Below, piece after piece: positions 33,784 through 46,142 of a stretch of 64,000 nt of DNA. The translations under genes and the position numbers were made by a program. The notes under the pieces were generated by a model. It was not told the DNA's origin. It did not search any database and saw nothing but the letters and a program-made list of their open reading frames with translations. The stretch is from Coix lacryma-jobi var. lacryma-jobi (taxonomy: Eukaryota > Streptophyta > Magnoliopsida > Poales > Poaceae). The stretch spans positions 81,007,845-81,071,844 of the forward strand of contig CM019831.1 in the NCBI GenBank assembly GCA_009763385.1, in the 5' to 3' direction. Numbering within the stretch: position 1 is the first letter of the stretch; every line of letters begins with the position of its first letter.

Positions 33784-36700
33784 TGTAACACCTCAGGTGT
33801 TTACATGAATAAAATGTTGTCATGCCATCATAAGCATTTCATAGCATCATATGCTAGTTCACCTTGTGATGCATTCACTAAAATGAGTTTAATTCCTAAT
33901 GTGTGAGCATTTTGTTATTGCTTGTGAGGTAGCTCAAAACCCTAATTTGGAATGTCATTATGAACTAACTTGTGTTCATTCCCAGTTGACTAAAGTCAGG
34001 TAGGACATGAATCAAAGTTCAACAATTCAAGAGGGTATAAAATTTGTGTAGCCTAGATATGGGAAAAGCATTTAATTTCCTGTATAAGTTAATTAGCCCT
34101 TTCTAGTTAACTCAAAATCTGTGCATATTTAGGGGCTGATCCTAAAAGCTTTTTGGTAGATCTTGAGGAGAAGTACAACTTTGGTATTCAAAGTTTTCAA
34201 AGTTTCTGTACAAAATTTAAAGTAATTTTGAATCTATTCAAACCCTAAAAATGGTCCCTTTTTGACTTTAAACTTGCATTTCAAAAACTAGTTGAGATCT
34301 GAGTTTGAGATCTACATCAAAGTTGTAGAGAATTTCAAAAGTAACATTTCATACATTGACCATTTTTCAAGTGTCATTGCAAAATCGAAAGTAATTTTGC
34401 TTCTACTGCAAAACCCTAGTTCTGTCCCCTTTTCAAATTTCCAATTTGAAATGGATTTGAACTGTTTTGATCAAATTGACTTATTTCCATTTGAAATCAG
34501 CCCTGAGGTGTTAAAGCAAAGTTGTACAACTTTTCAAACTCTACATTTCATATTTTGGCAAAATTTGAAGTGTAGTTCAAATTTCAAAAGTAATTTCGAA
34601 ATTTCAGATGAGGGGGAGGTGAGCAGTGAACAGTGCCAAGGGGGGAAGTGTCCAGAGCTCACCAGCGAGCTGCTTCGCCAGCGCTGCGCTCGTGCTGGGG
34701 CGCATGCGCCGCACCAGCGAGCTACTTGCTAGCTTCGCGCGCGCGTGCTATACCTCGCGCCGCTCTTCTTCATCGTTATCACCCTCCAGACGAGCCATGT
34801 TCCTTCTTTCTCCTCTGCTCGCTCGCCGTCGCCGCCGTCCCTCTGCTCAGCTACGCCGACCACGTGAGCGCTCGGTCATCCCGTTCAACTGCGTCACCGT
34901 GTTCGCCTCGTCGTTGCGGAGCTGTAGAGCTAGGTCGTAGCCTCGCTCGCCCCTGCAGCCGCCCGGCGTGGCCGTCTTCTTCATCTCCGGTTCCATGCAC
35001 CACCATCGACGCTGCCGCCGTGGTCAGCAAGCTCGGGGCCCTATCATCCTCACCTGAGCCTCGTTCTCTCTTCCGTATCTGTTCTTGATGCTCTAACACC
35101 CGGTCTTTGACCTTATCTCTCTCTGTCTCAGCCGGAACAGGTCATCGCCGTCGAGCCGCACCGCTGGAACCCGCCGTCGTCGTCGTCATCACCGTTTGGA
35201 GCCCGCTAGAGTTGTGGTGAGCCCCTGATGCTGATGCGCACATTTGCGAGGTCGTTAGAGTTACCAGTTGTCCGGCGTGCCGCCGCCGTGCCGTCGCGTC
35301 CGCCGCTGTTGTCGTCGGAGTGGAGGGAGAGGTCGAGGGAGGGAGTTTGAGGGTTCAACGGAGACGTGAGGTCAAGGAGAAGGTGCTGAGCTGGTTGGTT
35401 TGGCCGGAGAAGGTCACGTTGCTCCGGCGTGCGCAAGCCGAAGCTCGCCGCTGTCAGCCATGGAGTCGAGGACGTGTCGACGAGAATTCGACTAAACCCG
35501 AGGGCCTAAGTGCAAAGTCCTAGACTCAGAGGAATAGTGCTCAATAGTGTCAAGGGCTTGGTTGTAGTTTTGTTAAAGCCAGAGGGCTTTTCTGCAAAAC
35601 CGGCAGTGCAGGCACGGGCAGGCCCGAGTTGGGCCAGCTTGTGTGCGAGTTGGGCCGAGCAGGCCAGTTTCGGCCCAACGAGGTTTTTGTTTTTTTAAAG
35701 TTTTAATGTATTTTCTATTTTGAGCATACTAATGCTGGTTTTGTTATTTTTTTGTATGAATTATTCTGTTAATCCAAAAATCATGAAAAATTTTGTACAT
35801 GTTCTATGAAAAGTGTAGTTTTTATGAAAAATATTATATGGGCATGTTTCTGTATTTTGTTTTGCAGTAAAAATTATGCCTCTTAATTCTTGAATAAGGA
35901 TTCAATGATTTTTATAAAATCAAGTTTAACTCTAAAAATGCTGAAATTTATTTTGTGCACTGTTTGAATCATCATCAATCTGTGTACCAAGTTTGAGCTA
36001 ATTTGAGCACAGTTTACTTCACAACTTAATTTCATGCTAATTAAATTGCTTTCTTTATACATAAACAATGTCGTAAGACATTAAGAACCCAAGTTTCTTT
36101 ATGCTAAACTTGAAGATTAAGTTAGATATTTTATCTTGATCTGCTGAGTGAATTATCTTGATCTGCTGTTTGATGCAGATAAGCTTCACTCATATAACCT
36201 TGTATGTTTATACAAGTTGGCTTTGTTGGTTTGCAACGGTACCGACGGAAAGCTGTTGCAAAATAAATGTTTATAGCTTAGAAAATTTCCATATTTACCA
36301 TGATCATGTCATGAACATTTCATTAAGCATGCACACCTTTATCGTGTAGTTTCCGAAGTGGTCGATTGTCCGGACGAGGTTGGTCCAGGGAGTTCAGAGT
36401 GTCCTGTTGATCCGGAATACCAGGAGACATTCTCGGTCAACGAAGGCAAGCCCCGGTTCATTTAACCATTTCCTTGGATTTACAATTACACTTACTTTCG
36501 ATAACCTGATGCATTAAATGTTTATCAAATAAATACTTTAAACCTATTGATGCATGATCAACCTTGTTATCGATATATCATTCCTTGATACCTGCTTTAT
36601 GCAAATGATAGAAATGCTTAGCCTTTCTTTATGAAGCTTTTGATAAATGTTTTCGATACTTATTGTTTTGGAATGATAATGAGAAAGAATGATGGTTAAG

Positions 36701-37804
36701 ACCAGACGGGCACATGCATCGAACCTTGGGTTGGTGTAGGGTGACCTGGATGTGTCGGGTTAGGGTTAACCGTTGTTGGCATGCTAGATTGAGAAACTGT
36801 GAAGTACCGATCATATGCTACGGTAAGCTCTGCCTTGGTGGTTCTTAAATGAGAACGGCTAATCGCGCACTGGGAGTGGAGAGATGGCGGGAGTACTAGC
36901 TACCCTCGTGGGTTAAAGTCCCAGATTGGAGGTGTACAAGTACTCTCGGGTGGCGCGGACCCGGTCTTGTTTGGAGGATCCGAGATTGGGGTTGGTATAT
37001 GTGTGATCACGGGTCTACATATATCGTATGATCGTGGAAAACTCCCAGATCTGGTTGAATCGATTCGAATCGTCGTGCTCCTCGGTTAAGGAGACTCAAT
37101 CTTTCGACCCGCACCGTAGAATAAAAATGGAACTGGTGTAAGAAAGATTGATGATGATCTTTCCCTAATGTTCACTTTCAGTTCTTACCAAGTACTTAAT
37201 TGATTAAGTAAAATTTTGGATCTAGAACTATTTTAGTAAGCTTTTATGCAAATGAAAAATATTGTTGAGCCATCCCAAGCCAGCATACCTGTTTCTTCTC
37301 TTCTCTTGTCGGGTCAGCCTTGTTGAGTACCTTTGTACTCAGGGTTTGTTAAACCCCTATTGCAGGTGACGTTCACGAGCAGCCTTGCTTTGAGGCTTGT
37401 TGCGTGACAGTCGTTGAGGAGGACTTGTCCGGGGAGGAGTAATGCAACCCTTAGGCGGGGTTGTTTGTGTGAATTACAGTTTTATTAATGTTGCCGCCAC
37501 TACCTAGGATAAAGTTTGAAACTATGGTTTGTAATAACGACGCAAGTTTGAACAACTGGTTTGTAAAACGTATGGTGTAATACTTTCGCACTTTATCTCT
37601 GATGTATATTATTTGTGAAATGTTGTAATACTGCAACGACTCTTGCAATGATCCTGGGAAATATAAGGAAACGTGGATGAGTCGGGTTACCCGATGACAC
37701 GTGGTGGGTCTTTTGGGTTATTGGGCACCGTGTATGGCTGTCCGAGGTCTGTAGGACAAGAACAGGTACACGTGGGCCTTATTAATCCATGAGGTTCCGT
37801 CACA
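33784..37804 (+). mobile_element. LTR D: about 4.0-kb solo LTR nested in element C
   Basis: Begins TGTAACACCTCAGG and ends CCGTCACA, flanked on both sides by CCCCC (33779-33783, 37805-37809). Like the X LTR it has an AT-rich start, a GC-rich block (about 34640-35480) and an AT-rich end, but I see no close sequence match beyond the terminus. No second LTR copy, PBS or PPT is visible within it, so a solo LTR is the simplest reading. The target duplication is a homopolymer and therefore weak, but the flanking LTR of C continues correctly across it. Confidence 0.78.
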
Positions 37805-37805
37805 C

Positions 37806-37850
37806 CCCCGGACAGTCCGGGGATGAGTCCCGGATAGTCCGCCACTATCT
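37806..37850 (-). promoter_or_regulatory. CGGAC/GTCCG palindromes in element C 3' LTR
   Basis: CCCCGGACAGTCCGGGG and a decayed second unit CCCGGATAGTCCG. The array continues on the other side of D at about 33652-33730. Short palindromes of this type are a known feature of the Sirevirus LTR regulatory region. Confidence 0.75.
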
Positions 37851-38709
37851 AGAAAGCCCAAAATAGCTCGAGACAAAACCAAAATCGAATGGATCTTCAC
37901 CAAATCGAACGGGGCTGCAACCAAACTTCTCCAAAGTGTTCTTCTACGTGTTGGGAAGCTAATCTTAGGACATCAGCGCTCCAAACCAACTAATCCATGA
38001 GAAATCGGAAGAACACTAGAAAAGGGGAAAGAACGAAGAACGAACGCGATTTCGACCCGATCTATGTGCTCGTGAGGTTAGAGGGGAAATCCTTCGGTGG
38101 AAAGAAGGAGCTCACGACATAGAACAATTTGATTCAAATGGAATCGCAAATCGTCGCTCGGAGAGGGAGAATGAGGCAAATCTCTGAGAGGGGAAAAACG
38201 AAAACGCGATTCGATCCAAATTGCAGCCAACAAAAAGAGGGGCGAAATTGATCCTTGGATTGCTACTAGATGATGAATTGTGTAGCACTCTGTGTCGGGT
38301 TACAAGCCACTCCTCGAAGTACAAAACGCGGAAGGCGAAAAGCTCAAGAACAAGAGCCGGTCTCTCGTCTAGCCCTAGCCTCCTCTCACCTAAACTAAAT
38401 GAGAGTGACACCACCAAGGATGGTTGTCCAACACAGCCCCTTCATCTATATATAGGCGCACGTCCAAATGACACAAACGCCCTAACATGAAGTACTAACC
38501 CAAATACCCCCTAGGGGTAAAACTGTCCGACTCTAGCAGTTTCCATCCGACGGCCACGCCCGCACATCCGGTAGCTTCGCCTCGATGCAACCTCCCTGAT
38601 GCCGCCACGTGCCGTCATGTTGACCACCGCGCCTATCTTGTGGATAGCTTCGCCACCGCGCCAGGCTCTCCACGCCGCCACGCGTCGACCGTCCTTTGGA
38701 CCTTCGCCC

Positions 38710-38885
38710 GGTTTTGAGGCCCAAACCAGGAAACCTGCCAGCCCAGGTTTTGAGGCCCAAACCTGGAAACCGTCCACACCGAGTTTTGAGGCCCAAACTC
38801 GGAAACCCGCGAGCCCAGGTTTTGAGGCCCAAACCTGGAAACCGTCCATCCCGAGTTTTGAGGCCCAAACTCGGAAACCGTCGAG
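38710..38885 (-). repeat. Hairpin tandem array in element C 3' LTR
   Basis: Five units start at 38710, 38746, 38781, 38818 and 38853. Each holds TTTTGAGGCCCAAA flanked by complementary arms; arms alternate between a CCAGG/CCTGG type and a CCGAG/CTCGG type. Confidence 0.88.
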
Positions 38886-39526
38886 GGTAGCTTTTTGAGG
38901 CTCAGCTACCGAACCCGCACCATAGACGGGATGTGGTTCGCACACCCCGACCACCGACACCGATGCCGATGCATGTCCAGCCTCCACGCCGGGCACAACG
39001 CCTTCGCCTTCCTTCTTGACTTGGCCGACGGCACTTGGGCCGCACGCAAGCCCGTGTCCGACCTCCCGCCAAGTGCCACGACGCCATCATCTTCCTCCCG
39101 ACTCGGCCGATGCATCGCACATCCCCATGTGTTCCTGCTCGCCGATGCCACGTGCCAGCTACCACAACTGGTCCTCTGGCTCTCTGGTCCGTCGGTCCAA
39201 GCCTCACGTCCGCCCTTCACCGCTCTAGGTACATCGGCATGGCACGTCCGCCGCACGGCACGCCCATCCTTCACCGATCCCGGTCCGTCGGCACGGCATG
39301 TCTCTACTTGACCTTCACCTCGCCATCGACCACTGTATCCGAGCACAACACCTGCACATCAACACAGCCAAGAGACACATGTTGCACACGCACACGAACA
39401 CAGAAACACCACAACTCAACGCCACCGGTTAGTCATAAACGTTAAGCGCATAGTGAATAATGACTCAACCGGGAAAAGCCTCAAACCTTCCTCATCAAAG
39501 TCAATCATTCATCATATATGTTCTCA

Positions 39527-42500
39527 ATCTCCCCCTTGATGAATGCATTGTCTAAAAATAAAACCACAAAGGAAGGGTTTGAAGGCAAGCCTCATTCAAA
39601 TGCCCAAAAGCCAAGCAAAAGCAAGCACTAGGCCACTTGATATGAGGAAGGATCATGAAAACTCCAAATAAAAGCTCTCGGTCCCAAAGAAATGGGAAAA
39701 GCGGGCAAAGCCTCCACACAACTGAAGAGTCAAGAGAAACAAGAGTTTCATGAAATCCCAGAAGGTACTCGAAAACCAATCTCAAATAAATTGTCAAACA
39801 ATCTTCACAAAAGAAACCAAGGTTCTTATCAACTTGGGTTTCGAAATTTCTCCCCCTTGATGATTGAATTGACAAAGATTAAACACAAAGAGATGGTTTG
39901 AGATACCAAAACAGAAAACTTGGTCCCCAAAGATATGGGCAACGGCTCAACGCAACCAAGCAAAGGATCGGAGCAACAACTCATAAAAGATCAAAACTCA
40001 ATCACACAGAGCAAAAGACTTGGTTCCCAAAGACATGGGCAACGGCTCGACGCAACCAAGTCAAAAATGAGCTAGCCCTCAAGAAAAGGCAGAAAATGGC
40101 TCAACACCACTAGCTCAAGGCTCGATACCAATTGAGGCTGAAACAACGCATTAGAATGCAAAACTGCTAGTCCCTCAAGATAGAGGCACAGAGGCTCAAC
40201 ACAACTAGCAGAAAACTCGATACCAATCACAAACAGCCAAGAATTGGTGAAAACAACTAGTTTCTCAAGACAGAGGCAAAAAGGCTCAACACAACTAGCT
40301 GAAGGCTCCATATCAATCGAAAATACCAAGCAAAAACTGCTAGTCTCTCAAGAGAGAGGCAACAATGGCCCAACACAACTAGCAGGCTCGATACCGATTG
40401 AGAAAAACACAAAGAGAAGCTCAACACTAAATGGAGCACAGACACTCGGAGCACGCGGAGAAGCAGCAAGACAAAAACGACTCCCCCTGAAAGCAAGCCT
40501 ACACACAAGGGCTATGCACCAACGCTCACTATGAAGGATACCAATTGAAACACATAAAAGAGCTATACCAATTGAAGAAGAACATAAAAGAGCTAAACTC
40601 CCCCTTGCTCAAAGCTCTCCCAAAAATGCATGACTCTCCCCTTTGTGCCAACACTCAAGCCCCCCCTTGCAAACAGCTTCTCCCCCTTGACAAAAGGGAA
40701 CATGCTGAGCAGTTTTGACATTTCTCCACAAAGTTGACATAAACACAAGACAAGTCATCAACAAAAAAACGTATGGGGGTGATGAAAAGCATCGAAAATG
40801 ACCACAAAGTGAATCGGAGCTGGGGGTATGTACACTAAGCTAAACATGCATGAAATGCACAATGCAACAGCTTCAAGTGTATAGCAATAAGAATGAAAAG
40901 ATGCTCAAAAGAGTGCTGCCCTGAAACTTTAGCAACCAATACAAATGCTAGCAAAGGCTCAAACTGATCAAATGAATACGAAATATGAACAATTAAGCAT
41001 ATGAGCAGTTTTAAGCCATTTGAAACGGAGTTCACCACTAAAATAGCACTTAGCATGAATAGACAGGAAATCAACCAAGTGCTAACTCAAGTATAAAAGG
41101 TGAACTACCCCTAGCAAAGTTCAATCATCATGCCATAGAATGAAGCATAGACTTGTGTTATTTTCAAATTTTATCGGAGATTGCAGCGGTATTAACACAA
41201 GTTCATATTAAAGCATGTGATTGCGAGAGGTTGAAAGCATGGTCATTGCCTAACTTTTCAACCGGGCTAAGCCTATGCAAGAAAAGCAATCAGAAGCTTA
41301 AAGCACCGGTTTCGGTCTTACACTCCACGGCTCAAGTTTAACTCAAAAGTGCAATGAGAAACAGTCTCGATACCATGAGGTGCTGACACATGCAATCCCA
41401 TCTCGATCTTTTCAATTCACTTAGACTTGGATCAAATTTTAGCACAAGGTAAATATGAACAATCCAAGCAAGTGAATGACTCAATGCAAGAGACATAGCA
41501 ACCTAGCATACAAAAGATAGCACAAGTGATCTCAACACATCCTACCCATGCTAGTTGCCAATCTCAATGGTGAACAAATTAAAAGTTTCATAGTTGATTA
41601 GTCAAGTTCACCATTTGCAAAAATAGCTTAGCTCATAACATGTATCAAGTGATCAAAGAGAGCCTAAGCTACAAGCATCATCATGAATCAATAGGGCATA
41701 CCAAAAAGAGCATAGTCTCATTCTCATTTCTATATACATGAAGCTCTAAAATGCAGGATATACATGATGAAATGCATGCAAAAGGTAGCCGATAAGGAAC
41801 GAAGCAAAAGCTAGCCTATTGAGGGACCCAAAACAAAAGGGTATCAGAGAAGTCAAACTAAGATACAACAAGCAAAATGCTTCCCCAACTAAAAGGGAAA
41901 CACACACCAAACTCACAAGCGAAGAGCCAAGAAATGCTCAAGCGACAGCCAGCTAAAATCCACATCAAAAAGACCACACAGCAAAAAGAGGTCAAGGAAG
42001 AAGAGTACCAAAACCCAAACTCAGAAGTGTGTCGGAGGTACCTCATGAAGCGCATGACCGCTTGCTGGTGTGATACCCGAGGGGACGCCTGAATCTACTG
42101 AACTCCGGGGCGCCTGCCTCACCAGAGTCGTCTCCCCCTCGCCTGATGTTGTCGCTCCCACAGGTGCAGCTAGTGCTCGCTAGAGAGCTGCTCGAACGGA
42201 ACCCCAAGTTGTGGAAGAAGTGGGATCGGGTTCGTGAGCCAAAATGCTCTCTCCAGGTTCCCGTTCTCCTGCACACTAAAAAGCAGAAGAAAGCACAAGA
42301 CATTTTCTCGTCTAGTGTGACCTCAAGGTCTCCACGAAAATGGTTAGTCACATAATAAGCATAAGGTTAATTCTCAACAAAAAGAGATCTACCTATGAAT
42401 GATACCGCAAGGAGATCTGAACTCAACCTAGTCAAGACTACCATGCAACAGGATAAAGCACTATATAGCAAAATGCAACCTAGAGACATGATCAACCCAA

Positions 42501-43069
42501 ACACAGCCTAAACCTCAACACATGCTACAATGCAAAATAATTATAGCAATAGATCCAAAAGCATGTAACATGATAAAATTGTGGAAAGGCTAGTGCTCAA
42601 ACTAATCATGTCAACAGGGTACATGTAGCTAACCAAAACTAGAACCTGAAAAGTGATACCTAATGAACATCATACCTCTACAAATAAAGCTCATGGAGAA
42701 ATAAGGTAAAGCATGGCATAATGTTCATGAAGATCACAGACTAGCATGAAAAGTGGAATAGCCACCAAAACTATACAGAAAGCTAGCATGACATGATATA
42801 CAAGATAGCACATGCTAGACTAAAACAAAACATGATACAAAACAAAATGTACATGCAAGAACTATACAAGTGAGCACAGGATAGTCCATCTCATACCACA
42901 CGAAATAGAACATGAATGTACAAGGTATGAGTGTATAAGCATGCTCACCGAGTAGCAAAAGCCTCATTGGAGGCAAATCTAAGCGGGGTATAGAGAACCA
43001 TCAAATCTTGGTCACGTCTAAAAGACCAAGTCCCATCAGTCACATGTTCTCCACCCCGCGTCCTCATAT
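39527..43069 (-). other. Noncoding interior of element C, with multiplied PPT-like and PBS-like motifs
   Basis: The functional PPT (minus AAGGGGGAGAT) is at 39527-39538 beside the 3' LTR. Similar tracts lie at about 39848, 40491, 40597, 40634 and 40679. Between 39880 and 40580, six copies of a GATACCAATTGA-like motif (minus strand TCAATTGGTATC) resemble the LTR-PBS junction and sit in repeats with CTAGT and CTCAACACAAC. From 40800 to 43069 the sequence is A-rich with no supported gene; a GC-rich patch at about 42040-42180 is unassigned. Confidence 0.65.
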
Positions 43070-45085
43070 CTACACACAAGAGGACAAAGTATCCCGAGTC
43101 TTGGATCCCGAAGGGTTAGCAAGCATATACTTGGGAACCGAAGACTTGGTCACAAAACTCAACTTATCTTGTGGATTAGAATGATGCAAATGTTGGTTCA
43201 AATGCAATTGTAAAACACCCTTGGAAGCATTCCTCAAAAGGACAACTCGAGGAGAAGAACGAGTCCTACCACGAGAAATGAGGCAAACATCTTTCAAGGT
43301 TTTTGTAGAAGAACCAATAGAAGCACCATGAAAAGCATGATGTGGACCAAGAGAAGAAGCACTAGAGGCATGTCCATGACCATGACCTAACCCACTAGAA
43401 AAGGAGTCATAAAATCCATCAACAAAGAGGGGCTTCTTACTAGGAGCACAAGCGTTCATGCCATGAGAAGGGCTATGAACCACCATCTTCCTAGAAGAGC
43501 GAGCTTGGCGCAAACGTTTGACATGCCGATAGTAAAATCTTTCTTGATGCCCATCTTTCTCACAAAAAGAGCAATGGTACAAAGGCCTATTGGAAGGCAC
43601 ACCATTCTCTGACAAGTGAGAAGTCCCTTGGGACTTAGAACAAGAAGCATCAACGACCAACTTGGTGCCAACACTAGGAGCACACGTGCCATGGGAAAGG
43701 CTACGCGGCTTCCTAAAAGCCTTAGCTCGAATATGTCGCTCGTGTTTGACACGGCGGAAACAAAAATCGAATGTGTGTCCATCCTTCTTGCAAAAGGTGC
43801 AATGGAAAACCGGATTGGGAGCACGAGTCCCAAAAATATTAGAAGCACCCTTATCAAGAGAAGTCCCTTGGACATCATCCGAAGAAACAGCAAGGTTAGG
43901 AGTAGCTATGAAAAAGCTATCTGAAACCTTGACACTAGTGCTAATGTCAAGAGACTCACGCGCAACACAAGAACTCAACTCCGGTTGCAAACATGCAGAC
44001 TTGGAAACATCAACATCAGAGTTGGAAGAAATGCGTGACTCAAATGACTTAGCACAAAGGCTCTTGCATCTTTTGGTCAAAACCTCATTTTCAAACATGA
44101 GGTGATCACAAGTACCACAAGGAGCATTTTTCAAATTCTCCATCTCCTCTCTAATGCACTCGGCATATGTGGTACGCAAGAGCTCAATCTACTTCTCAAG
44201 GTTGGCACTCATATCATTGTGCTCAACCAACTTAGCGCTCATATCATCGCGCATTTGCTTCAAAACCAAAACTTATTTTTCTAAATCAATGCATGATGTG
44301 CAAATGAAATCAGTGGAAGAAACATCACCATTCACATCAAGAAAAGAATTATGATTAGTACAAGAAGTAAGGCAAGCACTTTTATTCAAAGAGCATGAAC
44401 TACAAGGCCTAGCATTTATCTCATCAATTTCAGCCCTAGCATGCTCAACTTCATCTACACATGTGGTGTGAGTCAATTTTAGTTCATTTATTTCAGCATG
44501 CAAAGACTCACAACAAACACATGGTAACAAAGCATTTGACTTTAGCAAGGCTATTTCAGTTTTAGCATAATCAAGATCCTTGTGCAAGTCAATGCAAGCT
44601 AAACATGGTTTGGAAGCATTGGATTTTAGCAATTCAATTTCAGATGTTAAGCTATCAAGAGAAAAGCATAGCTCATCATTCTTCCTAACCATGTCACTAC
44701 AAGAGGTGCAAGGCAAAGAGGCACTAGACTTCAAACTAGCAATGGAGCATTTCAACTTTTCGACCTTTCTACGCAAGGTACTACAAAGCTCAACATAACT
44801 AGAGCGAGCCTCATAAAGGTTGTGCAAGGTTACAAGACCCCAAGCAAGTGTACCTTTCTTGGCCTTGCCAAGTTGACAAAGGAGATCCTCTGGAGAAAGC
44901 TCATCATGTCGTAGAAGATTCAACAACTCATTCACCTCGCGATCCCTCTCATCAATTGCACTCCTCCTTCTTCCCAAACTGTCGTCCTTGTTTGCATGTC
45001 CATCAATCAAACCTAAGGACAAAGACACACTAAAAGAAGAACTTGGTTCCATCTCCAAAAGCACCGTTAGTGTTAGCCAAAACAC
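43070..45085 (-). pseudogene. gag: gag-like coiled-coil and zinc-knuckle protein of element C
   Basis: One minus-strand phase from about 45085 to 43070 (672 codons), broken by stops at 44273 and near 44190. The N-terminal half is Leu/Lys/Glu-rich, coiled-coil-like, with repeated Pro-Cys-x2-Cys steps (PCTSC, PCLAC, PCVCC, PCSSC, then PCGTC) about 31-37 residues apart. The C-terminal half has a zinc knuckle CTFCKKDGHTFDFC (C-x2-C-x4-H-x4-C) near 43790 and a second, CSFCEKDGHQERFY, near 43570 with the last Cys lost. I infer a Gag role from position after the PBS and from the knuckles. No protease or pol motif follows. The true start is uncertain because the first about 10 residues may be leader. 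Confidence 0.68.
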
Positions 45086-45184
45086 AAGCCCAACACCTCG
45101 ACAAGCAAAGTCGGAAACACAACCGTTCTCAAAAAGGTCGCCTTCGCGGATCTGGAACCGGTTAAGGTAGAGAGATCCTTAACT

Positions 45185-45197
45185 GGCTTCGATACCA
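45185..45197 (-). promoter_or_regulatory. Primer-binding site of element C
   Basis: Minus strand TGGTATCGAAGCC, two bases from the LTR end; close to the initiator-Met-tRNA PBS of Ty1/copia elements. Confidence 0.75.
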
Positions 45198-45479
45198 ATT
45201 GAAGGATCGAATTGGTGACCAGAGGGGGGGTGAATGGGAGCCTCAAATTTCTTCTTGAGAAATGATGGCCCTTGTCCCAGAAAATCACCCAATAACGAAG
45301 ACTCAAACAACTGGTGAGTTCACGACCTACGAATAGGTGGATACCCTAGGAGATGTCCTAGAGGTATAGTGGAACTACCGAAGAAACCCCCAAAACCAAG
45401 CGCCAAAGCAACGAGGCAAAAACTGCACAAGCAAGTTCCTAGAACAATCGAACCTCCGATAACGAAACACCCCACTCCT

Positions 45480-45965
45480 ATGGAGAAGAGGAAAGTGTTC
45501 GACCAAAACTACTTAGGACAACTAGTGGAAAAAGCACCTTGGAAAGATCCTTATGAAGTTAGAAAACTAAGGCAACAGACGGATCTCAAATCGGAGCTCG
45601 AACGCAAAAGATACGGCCTCTAGAACCAACGAAACTCCGAAAGCGGAACACTTAACTCCTATGGAGAAGAAGGAAGTGTCCGAACAAAAATACTTTCACC
45701 AATGGTGTCAAAAGTACTTTGGAATGATCCTTAAGAAGTTAGGAAACCAACGCAACAAACGGATCACAAATCGAAGCTCGAACGCAAAAGATACGGCCGC
45801 TAGAACAAACGAAACTCCGAAAGCGGAACACTTAACTCCTATCGAGAAGAAGGAAGTGTCCGACCAAAAATACTTTGACCAATGGTGGCAAAAGTACTTT
45901 GGAAAGATCCTTAAGAAGTTAGGAAACCAATGCAACAAACGGATCACAAATCGAAGCTCGTAAGC
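45480..45965 (-). repeat. About 180-bp tandem repeat in element C 5' LTR
   Basis: Units start at 45480, 45661 and 45841; the last is slightly short. Matches the array at 33130. Confidence 0.9.
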
Positions 45966-46011
45966 AAAAGATACGGATGAAATCAGCAAAACTGTGCAGT
46001 CGCGGACTTTC

Positions 46012-46142
46012 CGCTAGTGAACCGCGGACTGTCCGCTATTGAACCCCGGACAGTCCGGGACTGAGTCCCGGACAGTCCGCCGTTCAAAAATAAAAACAGC
46101 GACCTTGCTGCCCGTGAACAACCCTGACCCCCGGACAGTCCG
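46012..46142 (-). promoter_or_regulatory. CGGAC/GTCCG palindrome cluster, element C 5' LTR
   Basis: CGCGGACTTTCCGC, CGCGGACTGTCCGC, CCCGGACAGTCCGGG, CCCGGACAGTCCGCC and CCCGGACAGTCCGCC in about 130 bp, near 620-650 bp upstream (minus sense) of nothing coding; they fit the Sirevirus LTR regulatory cluster. Confidence 0.78.

Larger units (their letters stand above)
32851..39526 (-). repeat. Element C 3' LTR, interrupted by LTR D
   Basis: Two parts, 32851-33783 and 37805-39526, around D. The terminal T has mutated (minus strand ends TTCG instead of TTCA). It includes three about 180-bp tandem units at 33130-33610, CGGAC palindromes at 33650-33730 and 37806-37850, a TATATATAG box on the minus strand at about 38446-38455, and a 36-bp-period hairpin array at 38710-38885. 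Confidence 0.88.

Noticed and set aside
34626..35523. Open frames rich in Arg/Ser/Ala in D
   Set aside because: GC-rich part of an LTR; no start context, splice pattern or family resemblance.
38710..38885. CRISPR-like array
   Set aside because: Plant LTR with self-complementary units and no variable spacers.
41877..42355. Frames in the GC-rich patch of element C as a host gene fragment
   Set aside because: Short, in both orientations, no recognisable domain; left as unassigned.
45480..45965. Centromeric satellite block
   Set aside because: Fewer than three units, confined to LTRs of one element.
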